This document shows positions 33,533 to 44,177 of a stretch of DNA of 64,000 nt, in pieces. This DNA comes from Astrothelium macrocarpum (Eukaryota; Ascomycota; Dothideomycetes; Trypetheliales; Trypetheliaceae). The translations under genes and the position numbers were made by a program. The notes under the pieces were generated by a model. It made no database searches. It saw only the letters and a list, made by a program, of their open reading frames with translations, and was not told the origin of the DNA. Each line of letters begins with the position of its first letter. Within the stretch, counting starts at the first letter, position 1. The DNA lies in contig JAGEMR010000063.1 of the NCBI GenBank assembly GCA_021030915.1, positions 102,703 through 166,702 of the forward strand, in the 5' to 3' direction.

Positions 33533-33774
33533 CACCAGTGGGTGTGCTAAAAAATGTCACTTCTGAGGCTAGGGAAGACCCCAATGCTGTCACGACCAAT
33601 CCTACATACTTGGATTTATTATCCGAGAAAACCGTTTCAAGAGTTACATCAATGACTATTATTGAGGGCCTCTTTAACGTGTATAGAGTAGAATATATTT
33701 CTCGCTGTCTTTCACCAGTTTTTGCTCGTTCTGAAGTACCTCAGAAGCGACATTTTTTAGCTCAGGGGCTGGTG
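33533..33774 (+). mobile_element. MITE copy 7 (most diverged)
   Basis: Ends CACCAGTGGGTGTGCTAAAAA and the complement of a close variant; arms are more degenerate than in other copies but the centre (ATTATTGAGGGCCT) matches copies 1 and 3. It is flanked by ATGG on both sides (33529-33532, 33775-33778), a perfect 4-bp duplication. Confidence 0.85.
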
Positions 33775-33778
33775 ATGG

Positions 33779-34581
33779 TCCTGATCATGCCAAAATCTAA
33801 TCGACTTACATTCGTTGTTTTTAAATCACTATGGAGCTGATGTGCAAGAGTATAATTATGCGACAAAGGCGCAATCTAATCTGAATACGGCTCAGAGCGA
33901 AATCGGAAGCGAAATCGGGCTACGCATGAACGTAGCAATCAAGTGAAAGCCTAGTGTAGTACGACCCTCTTACTTCCGACAGAGCTTTTTAGCTTTTCCC
34001 ATATGACAAGCGATTATTCTTCAGTGACCTCCTTGGCCTGGTATCTTTTCAAGACAATTTCAAGTCGACGTTCTGCCAACGACAATAGATATTTGGCGAT
34101 TACGTCGACATGGGAAATGAACTTCGACGCAGAGACCGAGCTTCATGGTGCAAGTAGCTCCTTTCTCTTTATTCTTTCTGGTTCCAAGCAAACGTGGGAG
34201 TGAAGCATATTCGAGGAACACCATGAATGATTGTTTTCACTCTTTTAACGTCCACGTTGACTAAACGAGCAATCTGAGACGACGACTCTGAAAGTGGACT
34301 GGTGGGTACCAGACATTACTTTCGAGAGATTTCTCCTTTGTCGATGTCAACGCTACAGATCTTGGACTTCGAGAGGACTTTAACACAATACCGAAATGTG
34401 ACTTTTAGGCCAGTCAAGCTTTTGCTGTAAGAATTTGATGTGCACACGTCCAGATTTGAAATCCTCTTGTCTGGATGATGTTAGAAAAAGGTGTGACTGC
34501 GCCCGAAACGTTTAGCTTCATAGCATCAAAAGTCCTATTAGATCAGTGATACATAATACACCCTATCGAAGAACGTTCCAA
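33779..34581. other. Intergenic, no gene seen
   Basis: About 800 bp between MITE copy 7 and the 3' end of the RAD2/XPG gene. No convincing frame. Confidence 0.55.
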
Positions 34582-37500
34582 TCATTTCTTTTCATGCTTA
34601 GCCGATGCCAACCGGCGCCTCCGGGGTTGTCGAAATTCATCGTTTTCGTCTGATCCGGTAATGTTCATGCGTCGGGGTCGCTTCCTAGATCCAGCGTGAT
34701 CGCTATCACCCTCCATATTGGAAGTGCTGTCCACATTTTGGCTATCGGCGTCGCTCACATTATCGTCAGCTTCAAAATCTTGAGACTGTTCCCCAGGAGA
34801 TGCCTTTCTTTTCTTTCTCGCCTCCTCTGCCATCCTCCCTAACGCATTGTCCAGCCTCTTACTTTTCATTTGTCCCCGAACTCTAGGTGCGAAGGCGCCA
34901 ACCCCTGTGCTTCCATGGAAAAAATTTGTGATGTTTGCCTGTGTGCCTTCGTCTTGTCGTCTGTTCATATCCTTTATCACAGGGACAAGCACTTCATCAG
35001 TACGTTCTTCGCTCCATCCAATAGTGGCCATCAAGAACGAACGCAAAGCGTTGAGATCAGGTACGCCCCATTCGAAGGGTTGCGGATCAGAGTCAACCTC
35101 CGGCTCAAGATAGGCTTGTTCAACGCGAGAATCGGGAAAGGCGGGCGGGAGGAATAGCTTTGTAGCTTGGCGGCGGAACTTCTTGCGAAAAGCATTACCT
35201 GCATCGGCAGACTTGGGGACTTGGGCGCTTTGCACTCCAGTCCACCACTCTTTGAAGTTTGATAGAGAGGGAAATTCAGATATGATTTCAAGAGCGGTAA
35301 CAGGACCAACGCCAGGGAGACCTTCCGTGTAATCGCTACCCAGAAGATGAGCAATGCCGATGAGTTTTTGCCGGTCAAGATCAAATTCCTTTTGCAGGTC
35401 AGAAGAGAGATAGCATTCAACGAATTTTGCTTGATTGAACATGTTCTTGTAAACACGAGTTCCGCCAAAGAGAAAGATGTCCGAATCGTCTGTGACGATT
35501 CCATCCACAAGACCAAGAGAAACCATCTCAGCACATTGAGCTTCTGCTTCCATCGGCGCAGTGATGTAAGGCAGACCGAAGAGGCGAAGTAGTTGTTGGC
35601 ACTCCGTGATCATGACCTGGGTTACTTCATCCGCATCTCGGCGATCCTTTTTTTGTTGATTCCGTAATTGACGTAGTTCGCGCTCATATTCGTCAACGCT
35701 AAGATGATTGTTATTGCTATTCAAGGAAGATGCAAACCGAGCATGTTCTTCGGCCTCCGCAGCCAATTGTCGAAGGAGGTCTTCATCCTCAGCATCAGAA
35801 TACAGATCATCATCCGCCTCGAGTGATTGATCAATTTCTTGATTTGCGGTGCTTGTGGTAGGTGCTGGATCTTGTTCCCCATTGGAGCGCGTGTCCGGTT
35901 GTTTTGCTTGTTTATCCGATACTTGAGCTGAAAAAGGCTCGGCAGAGATGCCAACATCTTCAAATTCAACAGACGGCGATCGTGACGTGTCTGACTGCAT
36001 AATGCCTCCAGTGGATCCAGCATGGATGGTGTTTTTGGATGGAGCAGCTTGTCCATGGTCACTGTCTGACCATTCTATTGACTCTTCATCCTTTGCGGTA
36101 TCAGCATGGACAGCTACATCTTCTTGTGACTGTTCTATCATACTCTGTCCCTGGTTGCCATCGTTTTCGGAGCTGGGTGCGGTATTGTGTGTTGGTGGCT
36201 CCTGTAAAAACTGAGGTTGGGGAGGCTCGACACGAGTCATATCAGCAACATCACCCATCCGCAACTCTGTGTCCTCCGCTAACACGGTTTGTGCTGGTGC
36301 TTGTTGCGCTTCGTCTTTTGATTGTGCGGAAGGTTCCTCTTCAGAATCAATGTCGACAACATCCTTGCCTAGACTATCAATTGCGTCAACATCAATCGCA
36401 TTGGTTGGCTTTGTTCCACGAAAATCCTCTGTTTGAATGATGGGTCCAAAATCTGTCTCATCATGAGATTCTTGAGCCTCATTAAGGGCCTTTGACATCT
36501 TCTCATCAGTATTCAAGCTCCCGGAGAACCAGGGCGGGAGTGGCTTTGAGGTCTCCTCTTTCTGAGCCTCGCCAATCTTATCGAATCCTCCTTCGTTCTC
36601 CTCCACATGCTTCTTCATCTTCTTTTTACCCAACAATGAACTCCCGAGATCAAGTGCTTCAAATGGAAGCGGACCTGACGACGATGACGGTTTTTTGAAA
36701 CCACCTGCTTGGCTCGTAGACTCGCCAATATCCTTCGAACCTATTTTTGCAGGTCGTAGTGACTGTTGCTCGGCTTTCTTGGACTCTGCAAGAGCAATTT
36801 GGAGACTAATGTCATCCTCTTCACTCTCACTATCCATTGCTATAACAGTCTTTGGCGCAGCCATACGACTTCTCTTATTTGCCATGTGTGCAAGAGCCTG
36901 ACCGCTGCCTTTGGTGAATGGTCTTGGTTCGTCAGCTTTGGTCTGCTGAAAGACTTCAGAGAAATCATCAGGCTCGTCAACATCGTGGCTTTGTTCCAGA
37001 GACATTGCAATTGCTTTATCGAGCTGCGCCTGTTCGTCCTCATCGCCTCCAGGTTCTATGTTGTCGTCTTCAAAGAGAGTATTTCTTTCTCCAATCCCGT
37101 GATCGGTGGATAAATCAGAAACAAACAACGAGTCGGTTTTGTCTTCGCCAGTATTGCGCAGATTGTTAGCATCAAGTCTACGGTTATTGTACACATCCTG
37201 CCTCTTCTCCGCCACACCATCCGTAGGTTTTTTATTTGAGATTGGAGCAATGCGTTTTGGCAATCGATTGAGTCCTTCAACTGGGACGTCTTCAAAATCA
37301 TCGTCGTCATCAGAAGACTCTACATTTCTGCCATCATGTATGGGTCTATCGAATTCGTCGATTTCGATTGGTTTCTCTTCCTTGCCTTGATCTTTGTCAC
37401 TAACAACACCCAGAGCCCAGCCTCCTTCCACACCTTCATTTCTAACTAGAATGTACTCTTTTCCCTTTTCGCCAGCAACTCTCGCGCCACCCCAAGTGGT

Positions 37501-38373
37501 GTCATCAACCATTCCGTTGATGTTCATAAGTCTTTGCGTGAGCTCGTTTCTTTCTCTAACCCGTTCGACCTGGAATTTTGAAAAAGCCATGCGGTCAGGA
37601 AACATGTTGTCCAGTTGATCTTTGGAATAGCCCATTCTAAGCCTACTTCGAAGCCTTGCAGCATTGAGGATATTATAACGGTCGCTGGCAGGTAAACTCG
37701 TGAAAAAGGGACTGTCAAAATCGATCTTTGAAAAGTCATAAACATTGATATCCTCGCCTTGTTGGAATTGCTGTGCATATTCTTGGAGTTCCTCGAGTGA
37801 CATGATTCGAGGATCATTTGGACCACCCATTTCAGAAAGCGACGTATCCAAGTCCGGTAGATGATATGCATCCCTTTTTCTAAACTTTCTTGCTTGTTGC
37901 CGCTCCTTTTGTGTCATATGAATCTCATCCACATAGACCAAGTTCTCCGGCAGCGGTTCCTCTTCATCTTGTAGATTTGGGCGCTCAGCCTCTTGTTTTC
38001 TTTTCTGTTCCTCTTCTTCAGCCCTCCTCTGCATTTGAAGAGCAAGCAGCTTGCCTGCCGTTCGGACAGCATCTTCTCTCCGACCTTCACGTCGTTTCTT
38101 CCGGCCGCTAATTGTCTGTCTCTTGAGCGCCGGAGCACCTCCATCAAAGACGAAAACAGGTTTGATGCCAAAGAAAAGGAGCTTGCATATCCTTCGGAAA
38201 AAGCCAACTACGTGACTGTTCCGTAGTGCATTGCCCTCTTTGTCTCGGACAGCTTTGAGAAACTGGTAGATCCAGATTGAAGCATCGACGGCGAGTCGTT
38301 TCCGATTCAGAGTCTCAATCTTGATAGGGCGCGCACATGGTTGCACCACGGTCCAAAGTCCTGTAACACCCAT
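34582..38373 (-). CDS. RAD2: DNA repair endonuclease, XPG/Rad2 (Rad13) family
   Basis: A single exon of 1263 aa. XPG/Rad2 makes the 3' incision in nucleotide excision repair. The N-nuclease half begins M-G-V-T-G-L-W and carries the acidic active-site residues Asp30 (A-V-D-A-S) and Asp77 (V-F-D-G-G), at the same positions as in human XPG. A long acidic spacer (about residues 350-850) follows. The I-nuclease half has P-M-E-A-E-A-Q-C-A and T-D-D-S-D-I-F-L-F-G, then the helix-hairpin-helix G-S-D-Y-T-E-G-L-P-G-V-G. Near the C-terminus Q-A-N-I-T-N-F-F fits a PCNA-binding (PIP) box, followed by basic nuclear-localisation stretches (K-K-R-K, R-K-R-P-R-R). No introns are needed. Confidence 0.95.
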   Translation of the reverse strand: MGVTGLWTVVQPCARPIKIETLNRKRLAVDASIWIYQFLKAVRDKEGNALRNSHVVGFFRRICKLLFFGIKPVFVFDGGAPALKRQTISGRKKRREGRREDAVRTAGKLLALQMQRRAEEEEQKRKQEAERPNLQDEEEPLPENLVYVDEIHMTQKERQQARKFRKRDAYHLPDLDTSLSEMGGPNDPRIMSLEELQEYAQQFQQGEDINVYDFSKIDFDSPFFTSLPASDRYNILNAARLRSRLRMGYSKDQLDNMFPDRMAFSKFQVERVRERNELTQRLMNINGMVDDTTWGGARVAGEKGKEYILVRNEGVEGGWALGVVSDKDQGKEEKPIEIDEFDRPIHDGRNVESSDDDDDFEDVPVEGLNRLPKRIAPISNKKPTDGVAEKRQDVYNNRRLDANNLRNTGEDKTDSLFVSDLSTDHGIGERNTLFEDDNIEPGGDEDEQAQLDKAIAMSLEQSHDVDEPDDFSEVFQQTKADEPRPFTKGSGQALAHMANKRSRMAAPKTVIAMDSESEEDDISLQIALAESKKAEQQSLRPAKIGSKDIGESTSQAGGFKKPSSSSGPLPFEALDLGSSLLGKKKMKKHVEENEGGFDKIGEAQKEETSKPLPPWFSGSLNTDEKMSKALNEAQESHDETDFGPIIQTEDFRGTKPTNAIDVDAIDSLGKDVVDIDSEEEPSAQSKDEAQQAPAQTVLAEDTELRMGDVADMTRVEPPQPQFLQEPPTHNTAPSSENDGNQGQSMIEQSQEDVAVHADTAKDEESIEWSDSDHGQAAPSKNTIHAGSTGGIMQSDTSRSPSVEFEDVGISAEPFSAQVSDKQAKQPDTRSNGEQDPAPTTSTANQEIDQSLEADDDLYSDAEDEDLLRQLAAEAEEHARFASSLNSNNNHLSVDEYERELRQLRNQQKKDRRDADEVTQVMITECQQLLRLFGLPYITAPMEAEAQCAEMVSLGLVDGIVTDDSDIFLFGGTRVYKNMFNQAKFVECYLSSDLQKEFDLDRQKLIGIAHLLGSDYTEGLPGVGPVTALEIISEFPSLSNFKEWWTGVQSAQVPKSADAGNAFRKKFRRQATKLFLPPAFPDSRVEQAYLEPEVDSDPQPFEWGVPDLNALRSFLMATIGWSEERTDEVLVPVIKDMNRRQDEGTQANITNFFHGSTGVGAFAPRVRGQMKSKRLDNALGRMAEEARKKRKASPGEQSQDFEADDNVSDADSQNVDSTSNMEGDSDHAGSRKRPRRMNITGSDENDEFRQPRRRRLASAKHEKK

Positions 38374-39235
38374 TTTGCCAATCCGACCATAGGTCCTACC
38401 AATGATCTCAACGCCTGGAAACTCTGCTGTACGCGTAAATTGTTGGATGGGTTTCGAGGTGTATTGTCGTGAAAGAAGGTTTGCGGGCTTGCGGCGAGAT
38501 CAAATGACAGCAGATTCGTTATGCAAAACTCATTGACGGTTATATCTAGATTGGTGCTGATCTGAGTGGAGCAGTGCCGTATCCACAGCAAATTGCTGTT
38601 GGATACCACTGATAATCATGAATGACTGCCATGAGAGAGAATGCTCGCTAACCTGTCAGGGACTTGCACAAGCTAAAATCAAGCTGAAATTAAAGTCCCA
38701 AGAGGTGGGACTTGGATCAACTGGAGGGTGTCCGAGATTGTGGGAATGATTCATAGAACGGAGTGGAATGGAGTGTGGCGGCGGGACGAAACTCTTCACA
38801 TGAAGCTCCGAAGCCCCTAACAATCAGATCACAGTGTGCACTTCTGTAGACGAACTCTCTCTGAGATGTCCGTGTACTTTCTTGTCTTTTTTATTAATGA
38901 GTGGTTGCGATGCCATGACAGCGAATCTCTCTCTCTCTTTACCCATATTCGGTCTTGTGAGAATAACAATCTGGCATGTTGTAGGGATTGAGATCTAGAT
39001 TTCTTTGAGAGTGTGAATTCATTCCTATGATTGTCTAAGCTCCAAATGCACGCTAGATTAAGACCTCGAGAAGCTCGCCAAATATAGTGAAATTAGATAT
39101 CTGCATCGCACACAATTTCCCTCTGTCCAAGAGACGCCAGTGTGTAGGCCGATCGTCCCACAAAACTCTAGTCCTTCGCAGCTAAGAATAAAATCAGACA
39201 CCATCAAGTTACTTGATGGTCAAAATGGTCGTAAA
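38374..39235. other. Upstream region of RAD2 and 3' flank of the SUR7-family gene
   Basis: No gene is seen. A short CT microsatellite lies at about 38925-38940. Confidence 0.55.
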
Positions 39236-40334
39236 TCATGACGTATGCCTATACGGCTCGTAACCAGTCTGAGCATCCGATGGCATATCCTTCATTTCAT
39301 GGTCGCCAGTCATCGGCTGCCTCTCGCCCATGTATGGACTTTCGACGCGTTCATAAGTATACGGTGTCCGTTCAGCCATCAAACCAGTGCCCATCCTTCC
39401 CCTACCCCACCTCTTACCACGCGAGGCCGATGAACCCTTGTCTCTCTTATGATACGAGTGTGGACTGCAGCAACAGATGGAGAAGAGCCAAAAGAAGCCG
39501 GCGGAGAAGGAAAAGACGACAGCGAGCCAGGTGGTGGCATACATTGGTTTGCCGAGATTAGCGTGAATGTTGTAGGGTTTGAGAACGTCATTGAAGGTGC
39601 CAAGAAGGGTGCTGTAGAGTATGGTGGCAGTGAGGGAGGCAGCAAACACGAAGGCTGAGGCCACCTGGTTCAAATTGTTAGTCAATTGCTCAAATGTTCG
39701 CGAGTTGGTATGCAGATAAATACTTACAGCACCGACCAAGGAGGTAATGAGAGATACGATACGTGAGCAGGTTGCGAAAAGACCGATTACAGCCTCGGCC
39801 ACCGTTGCCCAGAAACCGATCACATATGCAATGTACATCCAATGCGTCACCTTCTCATAAGTATCCAGCCCATCCTGAAGCTGCTTTGGGAACAGATCTT
39901 CCATACCCGAAGTCAGGCCCCAAACCTCAATAGGGTTGAACCAAAAGTTGGAGACTGGTTTGGAGCAAAAGTTGATGGATTGGTTTTCCTTTCCTGTGCA
40001 ATAGCTGAACAGATCGACTTGGTAGTAGTCTGCTATTTCGCCAGACACACGCTGGCGTTGGAGATATTGAAGTAAAACATTAGTTACCCCCGAATTCTTC
40101 GTTGGGTCAGAGTCGATTTGTGAGGTGTCAGCCTGTAGGATTCTGTCAGAGTTGCCTCCTTTATGCCTCTTGATTACAAGTGTAAACATGCTGGATACCC
40201 ACCTTGATGAAATAGAACGACTGTAGCGCGCTTGTCCTGAGCCCAGCACCGAAAACCAGAGCAAGACACACAAGTGTAGCGAGTGTGAGACCGAGCGGCA
40301 CAAGGATAAAGATCAATCTGCTTCCTTTCCCCAT
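39236..40334 (-). CDS. SUR7/PalI family tetraspan membrane protein
   Basis: Three exons: 40334..40203, 40132..39728 and 39664..39236; introns of 70 and 63 bp; 321 aa. The second intron (GTAAGT ... GACTAAC ... CAG) is a multiple of three without stops and so reads through as an open frame, but its splice signals are strong. SUR7/PalI proteins organise eisosomes or act in ambient pH sensing at the plasma membrane. One TM lies at residues 7-30 and three more after residue 155. The first extracellular loop carries L-F-S-Y-C-T-G ... F-C-S-K-P, the paired Cys typical of the family. The C-tail ends with Gly/Arg-rich and Tyr-containing sequence. Confidence 0.88.
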
Positions 40335-42783
40335 CTTTGCAGAGTTCAAAGACGGACAGTTGTTGAGGCGTGGTGGAAGGAAGTGGGTGAATTATCAACG
40401 GTAAAGGGCGGCTCGTGTTAGTCAAACGAAGGTACTTTGCCCAGTTGGCCACGGGATGGACAAGTCACTGCGGAGGACGAGTGGTTGGGAATATGTGTTA
40501 AGCAAGCCGCAGGCGAAGGTACCAAGCGAGCGAGCAATGCTAGATTTATGGAAGCGGGACGCACGCTCGGATGTTTATCTTGCAGGAAAAGGCTGAGAAG
40601 AGGTTCGGATAGCTGATGACCGCAGCTCAGTACCAGCGCGCCCAGTCTGACATATGGCTGTGGCACGACCAAGGGTACAAGGCTCCCGAGCAACACAGCC
40701 GCAAGGTTCTTCTCCCACAAGCCAGCGTCCCCGGGATCACAGTTGCGCGGAGCAATGTTATCTAAGGGCTCGCATGGACTTCACAGCCTGTTTGGCATCT
40801 TGGGCATACTGTGGCTTGCGTGGATCAGAGAACGGACGCGGTTGGGTCAGACCTTTGTATGTAACTTTAAACATTTGGCTACGCCACACGCAGGGGGATC
40901 CTATCAAGCTAAAAATAGGACCCTGCTTTGACCGAAACGAGCAAAAGCCATATCTTTTGATGCCGTCGCTCTTCTGATGCAAACATCCAGAAAGATCGTG
41001 GGCTACTCTGTCCTCGTAACAAAGCGTGACTTGACCACGAGACCAGCAGCATAGTGATTGACTACAGATACCTGCTTAAACTTGACCCAATTCCGCTCCG
41101 CACTCGTCTACCTGCCTGCCTAGATCTTCTGTTCTTGTACACGTGACCAAGCTTCCGGAAGGATGCCTTCCGTCAAGGTGTGGTGCTATGTTACCCGCCC
41201 GGCTCGTTTCAGCAACAATCCAACCAGCTCCATTCGAGTGCCGTAATGTTGATCAGGCCTCAGCTTGTAAGGGTGTGTTTCTTCGGAAGCACAGCGTGCC
41301 ATACGCAGGTTCGAGGTCCGATCCGTTTGACTTTGTACACGCACATGGATTGATGAATTCTGCTGTTCTAGCGGCTTGATTCCGGTAGGTGGTTCGAGCA
41401 ACGTAGAGAAGCAAAACTATTCACATATCCCCAATCTTACTTGCGGGTAGCCCTCGAGCACGATCTACGGCAATAACCAATGGGACCAAACCGATGTGTC
41501 TAAAGCTGTGGAGGAAAAACATCGCTACGAGTGTTATGGTCACTTCATCAATGGCCGCCTTCTAGTTTGATTGGGTTTGAAGCGCGTCATACTATTTGAC
41601 GATCGCTGTGATGCCTCTCTTTCGGGCAGACCCACATTACGAGGAGACGGCCACTTCATAGTTGAGGGGGGACGAATTAAAACTCTCAGGCTGCAATGCA
41701 TTGCATGATTGCAAAAGCCATTGCTTTCACGGCTCTGAACGGGCCTTGAAGATCATGTATACTGAACGGTAGGTTAAAGCTGCAAACGAGTCTAGAAGGA
41801 TTGTTACGTGTACGCTCGTTGACGTTGACACGTACAACGGGGTGACAAATGATGTTGCTCATAATGTAGCGCAAAGGTCGTAGCAGTTGAAAATCAGACG
41901 GCCGTGTTGGACTGAACGAGTGCGTGACGAAGAGGATGAGAGAATGAGGAGAACGCGCAATAGCCGGGTGATGCTTAGATTGTGAGGCAAACGGGTCAGC
42001 TAAATAAACGCGATCAGTCAGATCCAACAGTCGGTCGCGACCGCGTGCTTCTGGGCGATGACGAGGCTCTTTTGACGCGCAATCGCCCCGCGGCACACGG
42101 CCAGCACGCAAAATGAGACGAGTTTGCTGAATTCCATGACGGCAATCGCTGTCCCACCCGTCGCTCCAGAAATGCTCTTGTCCTCTTTGCTCATCGAGAC
42201 AGGAAGAGAGCAAGAGAGCCAAAGGCGTATTTGAAATATCCGTTGCAGTGTCTGAAGCGGGGATGTGTTCTCTCTGGGGATGCTTGGGCTGCTTGGGAGG
42301 GTGGTGCGAGATGATTGGTGGTGCGTCAGGAAGCTGACGACGCCTGGCCACGCTCATAGGGAGACTTGCGCATCAGCTTCGTACGCATCCACTGCATCCT
42401 AGGAAAGCCTGACTTTGCTCGTTCTTCTCGACCAGAAACTCTCCACTCTCTCTTTTCTATACCTGCGTGTCTGCTGCTGTTGCGCCGTGCCTGTGGCCGC
42501 TGTCGTGGTGGAAATCGAGACTGTTGAGCCTTCAGTCGTTCCTCTCCGCATCGCCTGGCCGTGCTTGCGTATTCCCGGTCACACAGACCAGGGCTGTGTC
42601 GCTGCTGCGCAACCCATTCATTCTTCCATCTCTGCCTCCCGTTTCCAATTCTTCTCTTCTTCAAACGAGTCTTTGCTCGCTCTGCCTTTTCGCTTTCATC
42701 CCATTTCCCGTCGCACTCGAGCCTGCGCTGCCCCCATTGACCGGCTGGAGCGCAAGTCACCGAAAGACGCCGCATTGCACACC
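40335..42783. other. Long divergent intergenic region, no supported gene
   Basis: About 2.4 kb between divergent genes. The longest frame (41686-42357, minus, 223 codons) is Pro/His/Arg-rich without family features and I do not call it. The last 350 bp (42420-42783) are pyrimidine-rich and look like the leader of the PNG1-like gene. Confidence 0.5.
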
Positions 42784-44177
42784 ATGGCCGACACCAATCG
42801 CCCGCAGCGAGAAGCCGACAGTTGGGCCAAAGATTTGACGGAACAATATCGTCAACTGCTGAGCAGGAGCCGCATGACTGAATTGAGTCGGCGATCATCG
42901 CAGCGACGAACAACATCCCCTTCGAGACACTCACACCATCATCACCATCACTCTGTCGCGCCACCATATGCCAGAGAAGAACCCATATTACAAGATCAGG
43001 CACCACCTTCATATTCATCTCTTCGAAACCTTCCCATGCTTCCGTCTTCTCCGACCGATGCGCGATCCATCCGATTTCGAAACATGCTTCTCTCGCTCTC
43101 TGCCACCCCTCTCAGCTGGGAAAACCCCGGCTTGTTAGACGAGGCCTTGCGAACCGTGCCAATCGACCGAATACAGACCGAAGCTGAAGAAGAGAGCATG
43201 ATCCTACAAGCCGAGGCCGAGAGCTTGGGCAAGAAGCCCGAATGGGGCTACCAAGATTGCGCAATCAAAGCACTAATGAAATGGTTCAAACAGTCGTTTT
43301 TCGCGTGGGTGAATAACCCGCCTTGCGACGTCTGCTTCTCTCCGACTCTCAGTGTTGGAACCACCGCTGCTACTGATGACGAGGCTGCGCGAGGCGCCAC
43401 ACGAGTGGAACTTTACAGATGTTCCCAACCTGAATGCAGAGCGTACGCTCGATTTCCACGATACAGCGATGCCTTTGTGCTACTGCAAACCCGTCGCGGT
43501 CGGGTTGGAGAGTGGGTCAGCTGCTTTGGCATGCTCTGTCGCGCAATGAATGCACGAGTGCGATGGGTTTGGAATTCCGAAGACCACAACTGGCTCGAAG
43601 TCTACTCCGCACATTCCAAACGCTGGGTGCACGCCGATGTTTGCGAGGGCGTATGGGACCGACCACGGCTATACGCAGAAGGTGAGCCGTCACCTGGAAC
43701 AGCAAACTATGTCATGGCAACTACTAACGTATCATGTTAATAGGCTGGCGACGAAAACTTGGATACTGTATTGCCTTCTCTGCAGACGGTGCTATGGACG
43801 TCACTCGTCGATATTGCCGCAACCCTGCCAAGTACGGTGGGGAGCGTGCGCGCACCCCCGAACCTTGTCTACTCTATATCCTCAACGAGATTCGCGCCAT
43901 TCGCCGACGCGACTTATCCAAGCAAGACAAGTTCCGGCTCGAAGGCGAAGACATTCGCGAACAAAAGGAACTCCAAGCCAATGTTATCATGGCCATCGCC
44001 GCCGAGGTCTGTAAGCTCATGCCAGGAGCGACGGTAGACGGGAGACGTTGGCCGGATCCAGACGCCCAGAAAGCCGAGGAGGCAAGGCAGGATAGCGAGA
44101 CACAGTATGTGCGGGCGCCAGGTCAAGACAGCCGACAGAGTCCACACAATCCCCGGCGGGACCAGGAAGGACGATGA
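42784..44177 (+). CDS. PNG1: PNG1-like protein (peptide:N-glycanase fold), catalytic Cys replaced
   Basis: Two exons, 42784..43681 and 43744..44177, with a 62-bp intron; 443 aa. PNGase normally removes N-glycans from misfolded glycoproteins in the cytosol, using a transglutaminase-like Cys-His-Asp triad. The Zn-binding Cys (C181-D-V-C, and Y-R-C213-S-Q-P-E-C) and the transglutaminase core are clear: G-R-V-G-E-W at residues 239-244, His268 in D-H-N-W and Asp285 in V-H-A-D-V-C-E. The catalytic Cys is replaced by Val241, so activity is not expected. Loss of this Cys is known for PNG1 orthologs of filamentous fungi such as Neurospora, where the protein is important for growth. Residues 51-56 are six consecutive His encoded by mixed CAC/CAT codons. 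Confidence 0.93.

Noticed and set aside
39665..39727. Continuous open frame through the SUR7-family gene
   Set aside because: The 63 bp are an intron with GTAAGT, GACTAAC and CAG that happens to have a length divisible by three and no stop; removing it restores a smooth hydrophobic segment.
41260..41340. GGTTCGAGGTCC-like sequence resembling a tRNA T-arm
   Set aside because: No matching acceptor, D-arm or anticodon arm could be folded around it.
41686..43018. Two minus-strand frames of 223 and 230 codons upstream of and over the PNG1-like gene
   Set aside because: Composition is His/Pro/Arg-rich, the second overlaps the real PNG1 exon as its antisense, and neither has domain features.
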